Shown here: positions 25,371 to 34,571 of the stretch, piece after piece
How the letters are laid out: each line of letters begins with the position of its first letter
Position numbering within the stretch: position 1 is the first letter of the stretch
Assembly: GCA_025057115.1 (NCBI GenBank)
Contig: JANWWZ010000003.1
Span: 62,001 to 126,000 of the forward strand
From: Bernardetiaceae bacterium
GTDB taxonomy: Bacteria; Bacteroidota; Bacteroidia; Cytophagales; Thermoflexibacteraceae
DNA length: 64,000 bases
Reading direction: 5' to 3'
Notes under the pieces: generated by a model
What the model was told of the DNA's origin: nothing
The model's database searches: none
The model's input: the letters and a program-made list of their open reading frames with translations, nothing else
Position numbers and translations under genes: made by a program

Positions 25371-25763
25371 ATGGCAATAGGTTATTGGCAAGCGCTGTTT
25401 TCGGGGAAATGTCCGCGTTGCCGCAAAGGAAATATCTATAAGCACAGTCTCTTTCAACCGCTTAAGTTTACTCAGATGCATTCGCATTGTCCAGTGTGCG
25501 GTCTCAAGTACGAGGTAGAGCCAGGCTTTTTTTATGGCGCAATGTACGTGGGATATGCCATTAGTGTGGCTACGGTCATTTCGGTTTTTACTGCTATCAA
25601 TATTCTCTATCCCAAAGCAAGTCTAACTACTTATATTGTCTCAATTATCGCCGCCCTTCTGTTAATGATACCCATCAATTTTCGCTATTCGCGCATCATG
25701 ATGCTTTATTTTTTCGGAGGAGTAAAATATCAACCTGACTTAATAGAGAAAAAAACGATTTAA
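25371..25763 (+). CDS. DUF983 family membrane protein with two CxxC motifs
   Basis: A 130-residue protein. The N-terminal half has two CxxC pairs, C-P-R-C near residue 15 and C-P-V-C near 42, likely a zinc ribbon. Two membrane spans follow (about 58-80 and 87-107). This is the layout of DUF983. From memory, a DUF983 gene lies in cytochrome c oxidase operons of several alphaproteobacteria, but the function is unknown. The start is ATG 25371; the frame extends to a TTG at 25335 inside the predicted -7 box, so that start can be excluded if the promoter is real. Confidence 0.85.
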   Translation: MAIGYWQALFSGKCPRCRKGNIYKHSLFQPLKFTQMHSHCPVCGLKYEVEPGFFYGAMYVGYAISVATVISVFTAINILYPKASLTTYIVSIIAALLLMIPINFRYSRIMMLYFFGGVKYQPDLIEKKTI

Positions 25764-25852
25764 CCCCCTTCGCCCTTTTTAGAGAAAGGTAATTCTTCTT
25801 TCTTTTCTTTGTTGCACTCACTGGGTTTGTTGAGCATCTGTTTAGTAGCATA

Positions 25853-25860
25853 TAACTTTG
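25853..25860 (+). promoter_or_regulatory. -7 element of proS
   Basis: TAACTTTG matches TAnnTTTG perfectly, 19 bases before the ATG. A TTG at 25830-25832, 20 bp upstream, fits the -33 element. Confidence 0.6.
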
Positions 25861-25879
25861 CGGCTCATGAGTAGCCCAT

Positions 25880-27367
25880 ATGAGCACACAACAAAATAAA
25901 GCCTTGCCTAAGCGAAGCGAAGACTATTCAAGCTGGTATAATGAACTTGTCAAAAAAGCTGACCTTGCTGAACATTCTTCCATTAAAGGATGCATGGTAA
26001 TTAAACCCTATGGATTTACCATTTGGGAAAAGATGCGCGACACGCTGGACAGAATGTTCAAAGAGACAGGACACGTAAACGCTTATTTTCCCCTGTTTAT
26101 CCCTAAATCCTACTTAAGTCGGGAAGCTGCTCATGTAGAAGGTTTTGCTAAAGAGTGTGCTGTGGTAACGCATTACCGCCTCAAAAATGCTCCTGATGGC
26201 AGTGGAGTAGTGGTAGATCCAGAAGCAAAGTTAGAGGAAGAGCTCATTGTCCGTCCCACTTCCGAAACGGTGATTTGGAACACTTATCGCAGTTGGATAC
26301 AAAGCTATCGCGACTTGCCCTTGCTTATCAACCAATGGGCTAACGTAGTGCGTTGGGAAATGCGAACAAGGCTCTTTTTGCGTACAGCTGAATTTCTCTG
26401 GCAAGAGGGACACACAGCCCATGCCACTGCCGAAGAAGCTCGAGAAGAAACCCTGCGGATGCTCCATGTGTACGCTGAATTTGCTGAAAAACACATGGCA
26501 ATGCCTGTGATAAAAGGCATCAAAACTCCTAATGAGCGATTTGCGGGAGCCGTAGATACCTACTGCATCGAAGCTCTCATGCAAGATGGCAAGGCATTGC
26601 AAGCGGGCACTTCGCACTTTTTAGGCCAAAACTTCGCAAAAGCCTTTGACGTCCGCTTTACTACCAAAGAAGGCGTGCAAGAATACGTCTGGGGCACTTC
26701 ATGGGGAGTAAGTACTCGACTCATGGGTGCGCTTATCATGGCGCACTCCGATGACGATGGACTCGTATTGCCTCCCAACCTCGCTCCTATTCAAGTGGTG
26801 ATTGTGCCCATTTACCGAAGCCAAGAAGAAATGCACGCCGTTAACGATAAGGCTGCTCAAATTGCTGCCCAGTTGCGCAAAGCAGGTTTCTCCGTCAAAC
26901 ACGACGACCGAGATACCCATAAACCAGGATTTAAATTTGCAGAGTGGGAGCTCAAAGGCGTGCCCTTGCGCCTTGCCATCGGACCTAAAGACTTGGCAAA
27001 CAATACTATAGAAGCAGCTCGCCGCGACACTAAAGCCAAAGAAATCATTAGTTCAGATAGAGTTTGTGAGTATGTTTCCATGATGATGGAAAAAATTCAC
27101 CAAACTATTTACCAGCGCGCTAAGGATTTCCGCGACAGCATGATTACCTGCGTGGATTCTTATGAAGAATTTAAGGAAGTGCTAGAAACCAAAGGCGGTT
27201 TTATCAGTGCTCACTGGGACGGCACTTCTGAAACCGAAGAACGAATTAAAGCCGAAACAAAAGCTACCATTCGCTGCATTCCACTAAATAATCCACAAGA
27301 AGAAGGTCGCTGTGTCCTCACGGGCAAACCCTCTACCCAACGAGTTTTGTTTGCAAGAGCTTACTAA
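25880..27367 (+). CDS. proS: Prolyl-tRNA synthetase (class II, eukaryote/archaeal-like form)
   Basis: A 495-residue aminoacyl-tRNA synthetase. Class II motif 2 ([20 protein letters not shown]) and motif 3 ([15 protein letters not shown]) are present, and the anticodon-binding domain lies at about 285-385. It ends in a zinc-binding-like C-terminal domain with the final Tyr typical of the archaeal/eukaryotic-type ProRS. The bacterial-type INS editing domain is absent. Such short ProRS enzymes are the normal form in Bacteroidota. Confidence 0.96.
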   Translation: MSTQQNKALPKRSEDYSSWYNELVKKADLAEHSSIKGCMVIKPYGFTIWEKMRDTLDRMFKETGHVNAYFPLFIPKSYLSREAAHVEGFAKECAVVTHYRLKNAPDGSGVVVDPEAKLEEELIVRPTSETVIWNTYRSWIQSYRDLPLLINQWANVVRWEMRTRLFLRTAEFLWQEGHTAHATAEEAREETLRMLHVYAEFAEKHMAMPVIKGIKTPNERFAGAVDTYCIEALMQDGKALQAGTSHFLGQNFAKAFDVRFTTKEGVQEYVWGTSWGVSTRLMGALIMAHSDDDGLVLPPNLAPIQVVIVPIYRSQEEMHAVNDKAAQIAAQLRKAGFSVKHDDRDTHKPGFKFAEWELKGVPLRLAIGPKDLANNTIEAARRDTKAKEIISSDRVCEYVSMMMEKIHQTIYQRAKDFRDSMITCVDSYEEFKEVLETKGGFISAHWDGTSETEERIKAETKATIRCIPLNNPQEEGRCVLTGKPSTQRVLFARAY

Positions 27368-27490
27368 AAAATTCACAGCGCTATTGCTTTTAGGGCTAAT
27401 CAAGCCTGTTGTTAGTTGTTTTCGCACTTGTAGTGATAATGGCAAAAAAATCCGAAAAGTTTTTGAGGGACTTAGTAGCTACCTCGATGT

Positions 27491-28111
27491 TTAAGTGCAT
27501 TCACTAAGTTTTTGGGCTTGGGCTAATAATTGGCGATGAATTGTTAGCACTTGGGGAATAAGCATTTGTTTGCCATCGTTATAAATGACAAAGTCAGCAA
27601 GTTTAATTTTTTCTTTTTCAGGCAACTGACGGCTTATAATAGCTTTTACTTCCTCCACAGTGCGGTAGGGGTCTCGTTGAAGTACTCGGCTAATTCGGAG
27701 GTCTTCGGGAGCGGTAACCACGATGAGCCTATCGAGCTGCTTATAACTGCCCGACTCAATCAATAAAGCCGCTTCCTTTAGCACATAAGATTTGCCAGCC
27801 ATTTTCTGGGCTTCTATCCATGCAGCGGTATCTTCCCTAACACGTGGGTGTACCAAACTATTGAGCAATTGCAATTTTTCTGGGCAATTAAACACCGTCT
27901 GAGCCAAGTAGGAGCGATTGAGAGAACCATCGGGTAGATAGCTTTCTACTCCAAAGTGTTCAATAATTTGCTGGCGAAGCAATTGGTCATGGATTTGGAG
28001 CCATCGAGCGCGCGCATCCGCCTCGTAAATAGGAACGCCTAACAAGGCAAAAATGCGGCATGCAGTGCTCTTACCGCTGCCTATTCCTCCGGTAATTCCT
28101 ACCTTTAGCAT
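27491..28111 (-). CDS. coaE: Dephospho-CoA kinase
   Basis: Performs the last step of CoA synthesis. A 206-residue P-loop kinase with G-G-I-G-S-G-K-S at residues 8-15, the YEADARAR motif and the lid region (RISRVLQRDP) as expected. The start ATG lies 41 bases inside the YbbR-domain gene; because the P-loop begins at residue 8, a later start is impossible and the overlap must be real. It is the third gene of yajC-ybbR-coaE. Confidence 0.95.
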   Translation of the reverse strand: MLKVGITGGIGSGKSTACRIFALLGVPIYEADARARWLQIHDQLLRQQIIEHFGVESYLPDGSLNRSYLAQTVFNCPEKLQLLNSLVHPRVREDTAAWIEAQKMAGKSYVLKEAALLIESGSYKQLDRLIVVTAPEDLRISRVLQRDPYRTVEEVKAIISRQLPEKEKIKLADFVIYNDGKQMLIPQVLTIHRQLLAQAQKLSECT

Positions 28112-29066
28112 ATACTACCTTAAATACAGGAGGCACTATTTGCGGTTCGAAGAAATCTTCTGTAGTAATTAAATCAGGCAACAGCGTTGAATCCTTCCAG
28201 CGAATTTTTCGCCAGTATAACCATAGCCTTATGGCTGCTGTATCGGTAGCAGTTTGGTTTTCTGGCAACGTGTAGTAAATAATCTTGGCAGTGGAGGGCT
28301 GTACTACAACGGAGCTGTCTGATGGAAAGTCTTTTAGCTCAATAGAAACTTGGCGTTCTTTATGAACAAAGTAAGCAGTTTGAAAACTGACATGCACTTG
28401 TTCGAGAGAAGGAGTAATAAAGCTATTAGCTGGGAAGTAAATCCGTACCACTTGGTTAAAGTTGCCGCTGAGTTTGTCAGGAAATTCGTATCTGATGAGC
28501 TTGGCAGCTTGCTTGAGCATAGAGGGCGGACCGTAGATTTTAATCCGCTTGGGATTGACCTTAGGAGGATATAAAAAGCGATGTCCTTCTGCAAGCGGAA
28601 TGTATTCATAGCCTATGGGCAAGGTGAGTTCATATTCCTGAATGGGTTCAAAATGGAAATAGAGGGTATCTTGCTCGCAGCGCTCTATTTTAGCACTAGG
28701 GAGAGACTCTGCTATCTGCGGAATAAGTCGGCGTGTTAAAAGGTAGGGAGTTTGCAAGGGATTTTTAATTTCAAATGCGATAGGGGGGATTTTGTCGCGA
28801 AATAATGTTTTTATCAGTCCCCACCCTGTGCCAGTGATGTATAATTCAAGGGTTTTTGGCAAAGGCTCAAGCGATACTACGCGGGGTACCTTGACGAGAA
28901 ATTCTACAGGTACGACAATGGTAGTAGTATAGGTTTTGTTGAGGGCGTTAAAAAGCCATATTAAAGTGGCAGCAATGAAGCTAAGAGTGATAGCGCTCCA
29001 GTCCCATCGACCGAAATTAGTCAGTTCTTGCCGTATTGCTTTCCATATCGCTGAGCTAGTTTTCAA
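28071..29066 (-). CDS. YbbR-domain (CdaR-like) membrane-anchored protein
   Basis: A 331-residue protein with a short cytoplasmic N-terminus, one membrane span (about 24-43) and an extracytoplasmic region containing about three YbbR-type beta repeats, recognisable by V-P-V-E-F (about 54) and the repeated P-K-x-I-x-I-Y-G style strand pattern. In Firmicutes, YbbR/CdaR controls a c-di-AMP synthase; no cyclase gene is near this copy. The start is TTG, since no in-frame ATG precedes the membrane segment; it lies 11 bases after the yajC stop. Confidence 0.85.
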   Translation of the reverse strand: MKTSSAIWKAIRQELTNFGRWDWSAITLSFIAATLIWLFNALNKTYTTTIVVPVEFLVKVPRVVSLEPLPKTLELYITGTGWGLIKTLFRDKIPPIAFEIKNPLQTPYLLTRRLIPQIAESLPSAKIERCEQDTLYFHFEPIQEYELTLPIGYEYIPLAEGHRFLYPPKVNPKRIKIYGPPSMLKQAAKLIRYEFPDKLSGNFNQVVRIYFPANSFITPSLEQVHVSFQTAYFVHKERQVSIELKDFPSDSSVVVQPSTAKIIYYTLPENQTATDTAAIRLWLYWRKIRWKDSTLLPDLITTEDFFEPQIVPPVFKVVYAKGRNYRRNRQR

Positions 29067-29077
29067 GGCATGCTTAA

Positions 29078-29407
29078 TCAGTTATTAACAGAAGGATTGC
29101 CTTGTCCTTTAGTTTGCTCAAGTGAGATGGCACTTTTTTCAAACTTGAGCGTAACGCCTTTGTCTGCTTCTAGCAAAACTGTATTGCCTTCTATAGCAAC
29201 AATTTTGCCGTGTAAACCGCCTATGGTAACTACGTGATCCCCTACAGAAAGATTTTCTAAAAATTTTTTCTGTTCTTTTTGGCGTTTTTGCTGAGGGCGA
29301 ATCATGAAAAAGTAAAATACAAGAATAATCCCTGCAATAAAGATTAAGTTAGCAATTCCTGCGGCACCCCCTCCGCTTTGCAGTAGAATAGCTGTCAGTA
29401 CTTGCAT
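29078..29407 (-). CDS. yajC: Preprotein translocase subunit YajC
   Basis: A 109-residue Sec-associated protein with a single N-terminal membrane span (about 15-37), the F-F-M-I-R-P-Q-Q-K-R-Q-K-E motif just after it, and an SH3-like C-terminal part (VGDHVVTIGGLHGKIVAIEGNTVLLE). The length is typical. It heads the yajC-ybbR-coaE operon, an order found in many Bacteroidota. Confidence 0.95.
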   Translation of the reverse strand: MQVLTAILLQSGGGAAGIANLIFIAGIILVFYFFMIRPQQKRQKEQKKFLENLSVGDHVVTIGGLHGKIVAIEGNTVLLEADKGVTLKFEKSAISLEQTKGQGNPSVNN

Positions 29408-29432
29408 GCAACTGTAACATTTGAGACACTTG

Positions 29433-29440
29433 CAAAGTTA
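29433..29440 (-). promoter_or_regulatory. -7 element of the yajC operon
   Basis: The minus strand reads TAACTTTG, a perfect TAnnTTTG match, 25 bases before the yajC ATG. Confidence 0.6.
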
Positions 29441-29464
29441 ATAGCCTGCAAGGTTTTGTTAAGC

Positions 29465-29472
29465 TAATTTTG
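29465..29472 (+). promoter_or_regulatory. -7 element of the ABC transporter gene
   Basis: TAATTTTG matches TAnnTTTG perfectly, 42 bases before the ATG, back to back with the yajC promoter. A second near-match (GAACTTTG, 29475-29482) lies 2 bases further on. Confidence 0.5.
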
Positions 29473-29514
29473 AAGAACTTTGCACTTCTTCCGCCCTTTT
29501 GACTCAATAACTTT

Positions 29515-31281
29515 ATGGCGCTTCAAGAAACAACTTCAGGGCAAATTTTTGATCGCAAGATACTTTCCAGCATTTTCCAATTTGTTAAACCCTACATTTG
29601 GCAGTTTTACTTGCTAATTTTACTTACTCTGCTTGCTGGTGGACTTGCTCCTCTGCGTCCTTACCTAGTGCAGTACACCATTGACCATCCCATAGCTTCG
29701 GGAGACCTCAACGAACTAGTAATCATGGTGTGGATAATGGTAGGACTGGCTTTTCTCCAAGCGATTGTAGAATTTAGCCATTCTTACCTTTCGGATTGGC
29801 TAGGGCAGCAGGTCATCCGAGATATAAGAATTACCCTTTTCCGTCATTTGCTTTCTCTTTCCACTCAATACTTTGACCGAACTCCCATCGGAAAGTTAGT
29901 AACGCGTAACATTTCCGACGTGGAAACTTTGAATAATGTATTTACAGAGGGTTTAGCTGCTATTGTAGGCGACCTGTTGCAATTAATTTTTATTCTAGCG
30001 CTAATGACCTATACCGACTGGAGACTCACCTTAGTGAGCCTTAGTACTTTTCCAATTTTAATTGCCGCCACTTACATTTTTAAAGAAAAGATTAAAAAGG
30101 CATTCAATGCAGTCAGGACGGCTGTGGCGAACTTAAATGCCTTTGTGCAAGAGCACATCACAGGTATGAGCATCGTGCAAATTTTTAGCAGTGAACAACG
30201 CGAATTGGAGCGATTCCGCCAAATCAATAGTCAACACAGGCGCGCGCATCTCAAATCAGTGAAATACTATTCTATCTATTTTCCAGTAGCTGAAGTGATA
30301 GGGGCTATTTCTACAGGACTGATAGTGTGGTATGGAGCGCGTGAAGTATTAGCCGAACATCTCACTTTAGGCACCCTGGTAGCATTTATCATGTATATTT
30401 CCATGTTTTTCCGACCCATTCGCCTAATTGCTGACCGTTTCAATACGCTGCAAATGGGCATTGTAAGCGGCGAGCGCATCATGACCATTCTCCGCACCAG
30501 CGAACATATCCAAAATACAGGTACCTACCGACCTACTGTTATTAAAGGCGATTTAGCATTTGAAAATGTGTGGTTTGCCTATAACAAAGATGAATACGTA
30601 CTAAAAAACATCAGTTTTGAAGTTCATCGCGGCCAAACGGTAGCATTGGTAGGAGCTACAGGAGCAGGAAAGTCTTCCATAATTAATCTTATCAGCCGCT
30701 TCTACGAGATTAACAAAGGACGAATTTTGATAGATGGCATAGACATACGCCAATACGAACTGAACTTTTTACGCAGCCGAATTGGGCTTGTAATGCAAGA
30801 TGTTTTCCTATTTTCTGGTAGTATCATGGAAAACATCACGTTGGGCAATAAAAAAATTACTTATGAGCAAGTTCGCCAAGCTGCAGCGTTAGTGGGAGCG
30901 TTGTCATTTATAGAACGCTTGCCAGGTGGATTTAACTATAATGTAATGGAGCGCGGAGCAACGCTTTCTGTAGGGCAGCGCCAACTTATTTCCTTTGTCC
31001 GCGCAATGGTTTACAATCCTGATATTATCATTTTGGACGAAGCTACTTCTTCAATCGATAGCGAAACAGAGCAACTTATTCAAGCAGCCATTACTCAGCT
31101 TATGAAAGGCAGAACTGCTATTATTATTGCCCATCGGCTGGCTACTATCCAGCACGCCGACCAGATTATCGTATTGGACAAAGGAGAGATTAAAGAAAAA
31201 GGAACACATGAGGAACTACTTTCCTTAGGAGGCTACTACGCTCATTTGTACAAAGTTCAGTACAAACAAGTGCTCGCTTAG
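29515..31281 (+). CDS. ABC exporter, fused permease and ATPase (MsbA/MdlB-like)
   Basis: A 588-residue half-transporter with six membrane spans (about 25-310) and a nucleotide-binding domain (about 345-580). Walker A is G-A-T-G-A-G-K-S, the signature is L-S-V-G-Q-R-Q (Val where Gly is usual) and Walker B is IIILDEAT. It would form a homodimer or pair with a partner. The substrate is not predictable; lipids, peptides and drugs are all carried by this class. Its stop codon overlaps that of the convergent PorG-like gene. Confidence 0.93.
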   Translation: MALQETTSGQIFDRKILSSIFQFVKPYIWQFYLLILLTLLAGGLAPLRPYLVQYTIDHPIASGDLNELVIMVWIMVGLAFLQAIVEFSHSYLSDWLGQQVIRDIRITLFRHLLSLSTQYFDRTPIGKLVTRNISDVETLNNVFTEGLAAIVGDLLQLIFILALMTYTDWRLTLVSLSTFPILIAATYIFKEKIKKAFNAVRTAVANLNAFVQEHITGMSIVQIFSSEQRELERFRQINSQHRRAHLKSVKYYSIYFPVAEVIGAISTGLIVWYGAREVLAEHLTLGTLVAFIMYISMFFRPIRLIADRFNTLQMGIVSGERIMTILRTSEHIQNTGTYRPTVIKGDLAFENVWFAYNKDEYVLKNISFEVHRGQTVALVGATGAGKSSIINLISRFYEINKGRILIDGIDIRQYELNFLRSRIGLVMQDVFLFSGSIMENITLGNKKITYEQVRQAAALVGALSFIERLPGGFNYNVMERGATLSVGQRQLISFVRAMVYNPDIIILDEATSSIDSETEQLIQAAITQLMKGRTAIIIAHRLATIQHADQIIVLDKGEIKEKGTHEELLSLGGYYAHLYKVQYKQVLA

Positions 31282-31988
31282 TGGCTGTCAAAAGGTTCTG
31301 CACAACGGACAGAGTAAAACACATAGCTCAGAGTAATGCTTGCAAAATAGTACATGTCCTTGCTGTAGGGATTGCTTTGGCGAAATTTCGGGTCAATGGA
31401 GTTGAACTCTATGCCATCTATGCGGTCAGTGAAGGTTTTGCGCGTTCCAAATTCAATGCTCACGTTCCAATTTTGATGCAAATAGTGTTTTACTCCTATG
31501 CCAAATGGAATTGTAATATGCGTTCCAGCGTAGTTGTGCTTTTCCAGGTAATTATTTTTACCGTCATAATTAACTAACGCTACTCCTCCAAGCAAAAAAG
31601 GACACCATTTTTCCATCTTGCGGCGAGTAGTTTTGCGCAGATTAAAAAAGTTGTACTCGGCTATAAGGGCTAACTCGCGCAAGTTGCTTCTGAAGTAGAA
31701 ATTGCGCTTTTGCTGGAAGGGATCTTCGAAAATGCTGTCGCGCCCTTTTAAGTCCATTACCATGCAATTGGTTCGCAAAGTGAGGTAATAAGTAGGATTG
31801 TAGCGAAAAAATATACTTCCGCCAAAGGTTGAATTTTCTATCCTAAAACCAGGAGCTACATCGCCTTTGTAATTGCCTGCTCCTATGCCTGCTCCTATTT
31901 CAAAACGCTGTCCGAAAACCAATGCGGTATTTACAATACATGCAACCGCCTGCAAAAGCAGGCTGCGGGAAACTAACGCAAACCTCAT
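31278..31988 (-). CDS. Outer-membrane beta-barrel protein, PorG/DUF6089-like
   Basis: A 236-residue protein with a signal peptide (about 1-26) and an eight-strand beta-barrel pattern (alternating aromatic strands such as GGSIFFRYNP and HITIPFGIGVKHY). The start of the mature part (EIGAGIGAGNYKGDV) is characteristic of DUF6089/PorG-like proteins, some of which are T9SS components. The T9SS link fits the type B cassette at 45-52 kb but is not proven. It converges with the ABC exporter gene, sharing four bases (stop codons TAG and TAA overlap). Confidence 0.75.
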   Translation of the reverse strand: MRFALVSRSLLLQAVACIVNTALVFGQRFEIGAGIGAGNYKGDVAPGFRIENSTFGGSIFFRYNPTYYLTLRTNCMVMDLKGRDSIFEDPFQQKRNFYFRSNLRELALIAEYNFFNLRKTTRRKMEKWCPFLLGGVALVNYDGKNNYLEKHNYAGTHITIPFGIGVKHYLHQNWNVSIEFGTRKTFTDRIDGIEFNSIDPKFRQSNPYSKDMYYFASITLSYVFYSVRCAEPFDSH

Positions 31989-32057
31989 GTGATTGATAGA
32001 AATTGCTAAGAATTCTCAGTAGGGGTGTTGCATGCAGAAGAGTTGCCGATAGCTAGC

Positions 32058-32065
32058 CAAAATTA
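32058..32065 (-). promoter_or_regulatory. -7 element of the PorG-like gene
   Basis: The minus strand reads TAATTTTG, a perfect TAnnTTTG match. It lies 69 bases before the ATG at 31988, so the leader is about 65 nt. Confidence 0.5.
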
Positions 32066-32081
32066 GTGCCATGTTTACAAT

Positions 32082-33176
32082 TTACAATACGCCTTTAGTG
32101 CTTGGGATGCTCAAGTCATGGGGGTGTAGTTTGATAGCCATGCGTACTGCTCGAGCAAAGGCTTTGAACAAAATTTCCACCTTGTGATGTTCATTTTGTC
32201 CTTCTACTTGCAAATAGAGATTGCAGCGAGCAGCATCGGCAAAGGACTTGAAAAAGTGATATACCATTTCTGTGGGCATTTGACCAATGGTTTCGCGGCT
32301 AAAGTGCACTTTCCAGTTAATCCAAGCTCGTCCAGAGAAATCTACAGCTACCTGTGCCAGCGCATCGTCCATAGGGAGTAGGGCAAAACCATATCGTTCA
32401 ATGCCTCTTTTATCGCCTAAGGCGCGGGCAAAGGCTTCACCCAATGCTATGGCAGTATCTTCTATGGTGTGATGCTGGTCGATATGTAAATCTCCCTGAG
32501 CTTGTATTTCTAAATTACATCCAGAGTGTCGAGCTAGTTGTTCTAGCAAATGGTCGAAAAATCCTATTCCTGTTTGAATGTGGGCTTTTCCTTTGCCTTC
32601 CAATACAAGCTTTACGCGTATGTTAGTTTCATGGGTTTGGCGGTGTACATAAGCGCAGCGCTGATTTGCTCCAAGTACAAAGTCGGCAATTTGATGCCAG
32701 TCAGTAGTACACAGAACGGCTCTGGGATCTGTTTTGCCTATTAAGATGGCTCGGCAACCTAGATTTTCTGCCAGTTGCACATCAGTGATTCTATCTCCGA
32801 TGACAAAACTATGAGCAAGGTCATATGCTGGGCTCATGTAAGCGGTAAGCATTGCCGTTCCTGGTTTTCTGGTGGGGAGGTTCTCGTGAGCGAAAGAGCG
32901 ATCTATGTGAATGGCATCAAAGTGTATGCCTTCAGCGGCAAGTATTTCTAGCATCTTGTTATGAGCAGGCCAAAAATTTTCTTCTGGAAAACTAGGTGTT
33001 CCTAGTCCGTCTTGATTGGTTACCATCACTAATTGATACATTCCTGAATGGGCAATGCGGGATAGGGCGGTAATGACCCCTGGCAAAAAGGACAGTTTTT
33101 CCAGCGAATCAATTTGTTCATCTGGGGGCTCAACAATAATGGTGCCGTCTCGGTCAATGAAAAGCACTTTTTTCAT
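32082..33176 (-). CDS. hisB: Bifunctional histidinol-phosphatase / imidazoleglycerol-phosphate dehydratase
   Basis: A 364-residue fusion of two histidine-biosynthesis steps. The N-terminal HAD phosphatase (about 1-165) has the nucleophile motif F-I-D-R-D-G-T; the IGPD half (about 175-364) has [14 protein letters not shown] and [14 protein letters not shown], the manganese-binding His motifs. The fused form is the E. coli type and also occurs in Bacteroidota. No other his gene adjoins; it is solitary here. The start is ATG 33176 ([11 protein letters not shown]), as the upstream in-frame codons do not resemble the family; ATG 33182 is also possible. Confidence 0.94.
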   Translation of the reverse strand: MKKVLFIDRDGTIIVEPPDEQIDSLEKLSFLPGVITALSRIAHSGMYQLVMVTNQDGLGTPSFPEENFWPAHNKMLEILAAEGIHFDAIHIDRSFAHENLPTRKPGTAMLTAYMSPAYDLAHSFVIGDRITDVQLAENLGCRAILIGKTDPRAVLCTTDWHQIADFVLGANQRCAYVHRQTHETNIRVKLVLEGKGKAHIQTGIGFFDHLLEQLARHSGCNLEIQAQGDLHIDQHHTIEDTAIALGEAFARALGDKRGIERYGFALLPMDDALAQVAVDFSGRAWINWKVHFSRETIGQMPTEMVYHFFKSFADAARCNLYLQVEGQNEHHKVEILFKAFARAVRMAIKLHPHDLSIPSTKGVL

Positions 33177-33240
33177 TTGCATTTTAAATAGCTTTGCATA
33201 ATTAGTATATTCTTTTGTATGAACCAATTACCCCCAACCG

Positions 33241-34506
33241 ATGAAAAGTTCACTAATTTGCATGGTAGTTTTTTTATGCAACGCTATAATCAATTTAGCA
33301 TGGGCGCAAAGAAAAAATAATAAACTTGACTCTTTGGAAGATGAAAGAGGGAAAAATCTCAGGAAAATAGATGAAATCAACCATGCCATTTGGTCTAATA
33401 ATCTTACCAAAGAAGCTACACTAAGTCGATACCTTGCCCGCAAGGCATTAGTGGAAGAGCATGAAAAACAAATTAGATTAATTCAAGAGCAAAAAGAATG
33501 GTTCAAACAACAACTTGAGTCTACAGAAAAAATTATAGAATCCCTCCAAGCCGACGAAGAAACCTTTCGCAAAGAATATCAATACATTATTAAAGAACAA
33601 TCCAAGCTATCCAATCAAGAGCTGTCATTTATCAATATAATGGCTTTTGAAACAGTTAATGAAATAGTTCAACGGCGGGCGCAGCTGTCTCAATATGAAA
33701 GGCGGCGCCGCGAGCAAATTGCGAGCATCAATGCAGTTATTAAAAAACTTTCTGAAAGTAGGAGCAAGTTTGTTCAATTAGAACAAGAGTATCGCAAGCG
33801 CGAAGAGCTTCTCAAAAGCGAACTAGAACACCATAAAATAATGCGCAAGAAATTGGAAAGTGAATATCAAGAACTACAGAAAAATGAGAAAACATTAAAC
33901 GCTCGTCGGCAAGAAATAGAACGAATTAATCAGTTTATTACTGAAGAAGTCGGCAAGTTAATTGCTGCTAACCATCAAAAAATCAATTCTAACCCTGCTG
34001 CAGAAGAATCCAATTTGCTTGCAGAAAACAGATCACTCGGTGAAAATTCTAAAAATACAATTATCGCCCCTCCCTCTGGAACTATTCGCAGCCATTTATT
34101 TGCTGAACACAAATCATTACTCCCTTGGCCGGTAAACAGGTTTATTTTTATTGCTTCCCGCTTTGGCATGCAACATTATCCTGGCAGCCAAGTACCTGTC
34201 GAAAATCTTGGCATCGAAATATGTACCCCGCACAATGAACAAGTATATAGCATTTTTGAAGGGCGCGTGTTAGCCTTGTATCAAGATCCTTTTTTAGGAG
34301 GGTGGATTGTTATCCTTCAGCATGATGATTATTTCAGTGTGTATGCCCCTTTGCAAAATATCAAGGTAAAGGTAGGAAATTTTGTAAAAGTGCATACTTT
34401 GCTAGGTACTGTTAAAGTGAATCAAGATGGGTACTCTATCTTGAAGTTTCAGATATGGAGGCAAAAGCAAAAACTCGACCCAGAAGAATGGCTAGCAAAG
34501 TATTGA
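33241..34506 (+). CDS. EnvC-like coiled-coil protein with degenerate LytM (M23) domain
   Basis: A 421-residue exported protein: signal peptide (about 1-22), a long charged coiled coil (about 25-245), a low-complexity linker and a C-terminal LytM/M23 fold (about 300-415). The metal-binding residues of active M23 peptidases are replaced: the H..GIDI site reads N-L-G-I-E-I, the second His motif reads Y-A-P-L instead of Y-A-H-L, and the LHFEI His reads L-K-F-Q-I. This matches EnvC-type amidase activators, which bind and switch on cell-wall amidases during daughter-cell separation. It diverges from hisB. Confidence 0.85.
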   Translation: MKSSLICMVVFLCNAIINLAWAQRKNNKLDSLEDERGKNLRKIDEINHAIWSNNLTKEATLSRYLARKALVEEHEKQIRLIQEQKEWFKQQLESTEKIIESLQADEETFRKEYQYIIKEQSKLSNQELSFINIMAFETVNEIVQRRAQLSQYERRRREQIASINAVIKKLSESRSKFVQLEQEYRKREELLKSELEHHKIMRKKLESEYQELQKNEKTLNARRQEIERINQFITEEVGKLIAANHQKINSNPAAEESNLLAENRSLGENSKNTIIAPPSGTIRSHLFAEHKSLLPWPVNRFIFIASRFGMQHYPGSQVPVENLGIEICTPHNEQVYSIFEGRVLALYQDPFLGGWIVILQHDDYFSVYAPLQNIKVKVGNFVKVHTLLGTVKVNQDGYSILKFQIWRQKQKLDPEEWLAKY

Positions 34507-34536
34507 ATCAACTTGCAAACCCACTGACAAATAGCA

Positions 34537-34544
34537 TAATTTTG
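34537..34544 (+). promoter_or_regulatory. -7 element of the ATP-grasp gene
   Basis: TAATTTTG matches TAnnTTTG perfectly. It lies 27 bases before the TTG start at 34572, which supports that start as the true one. Confidence 0.55.
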
Positions 34545-34571
34545 CCGCAGTAACTTTAAATACACACAGCT

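Noticed and set aside
32082-33176. hisB fusion as a sequencing artefact of two genes
   Set aside because: The phosphatase-dehydratase fusion is a known form of HisB and the frame is open throughout.
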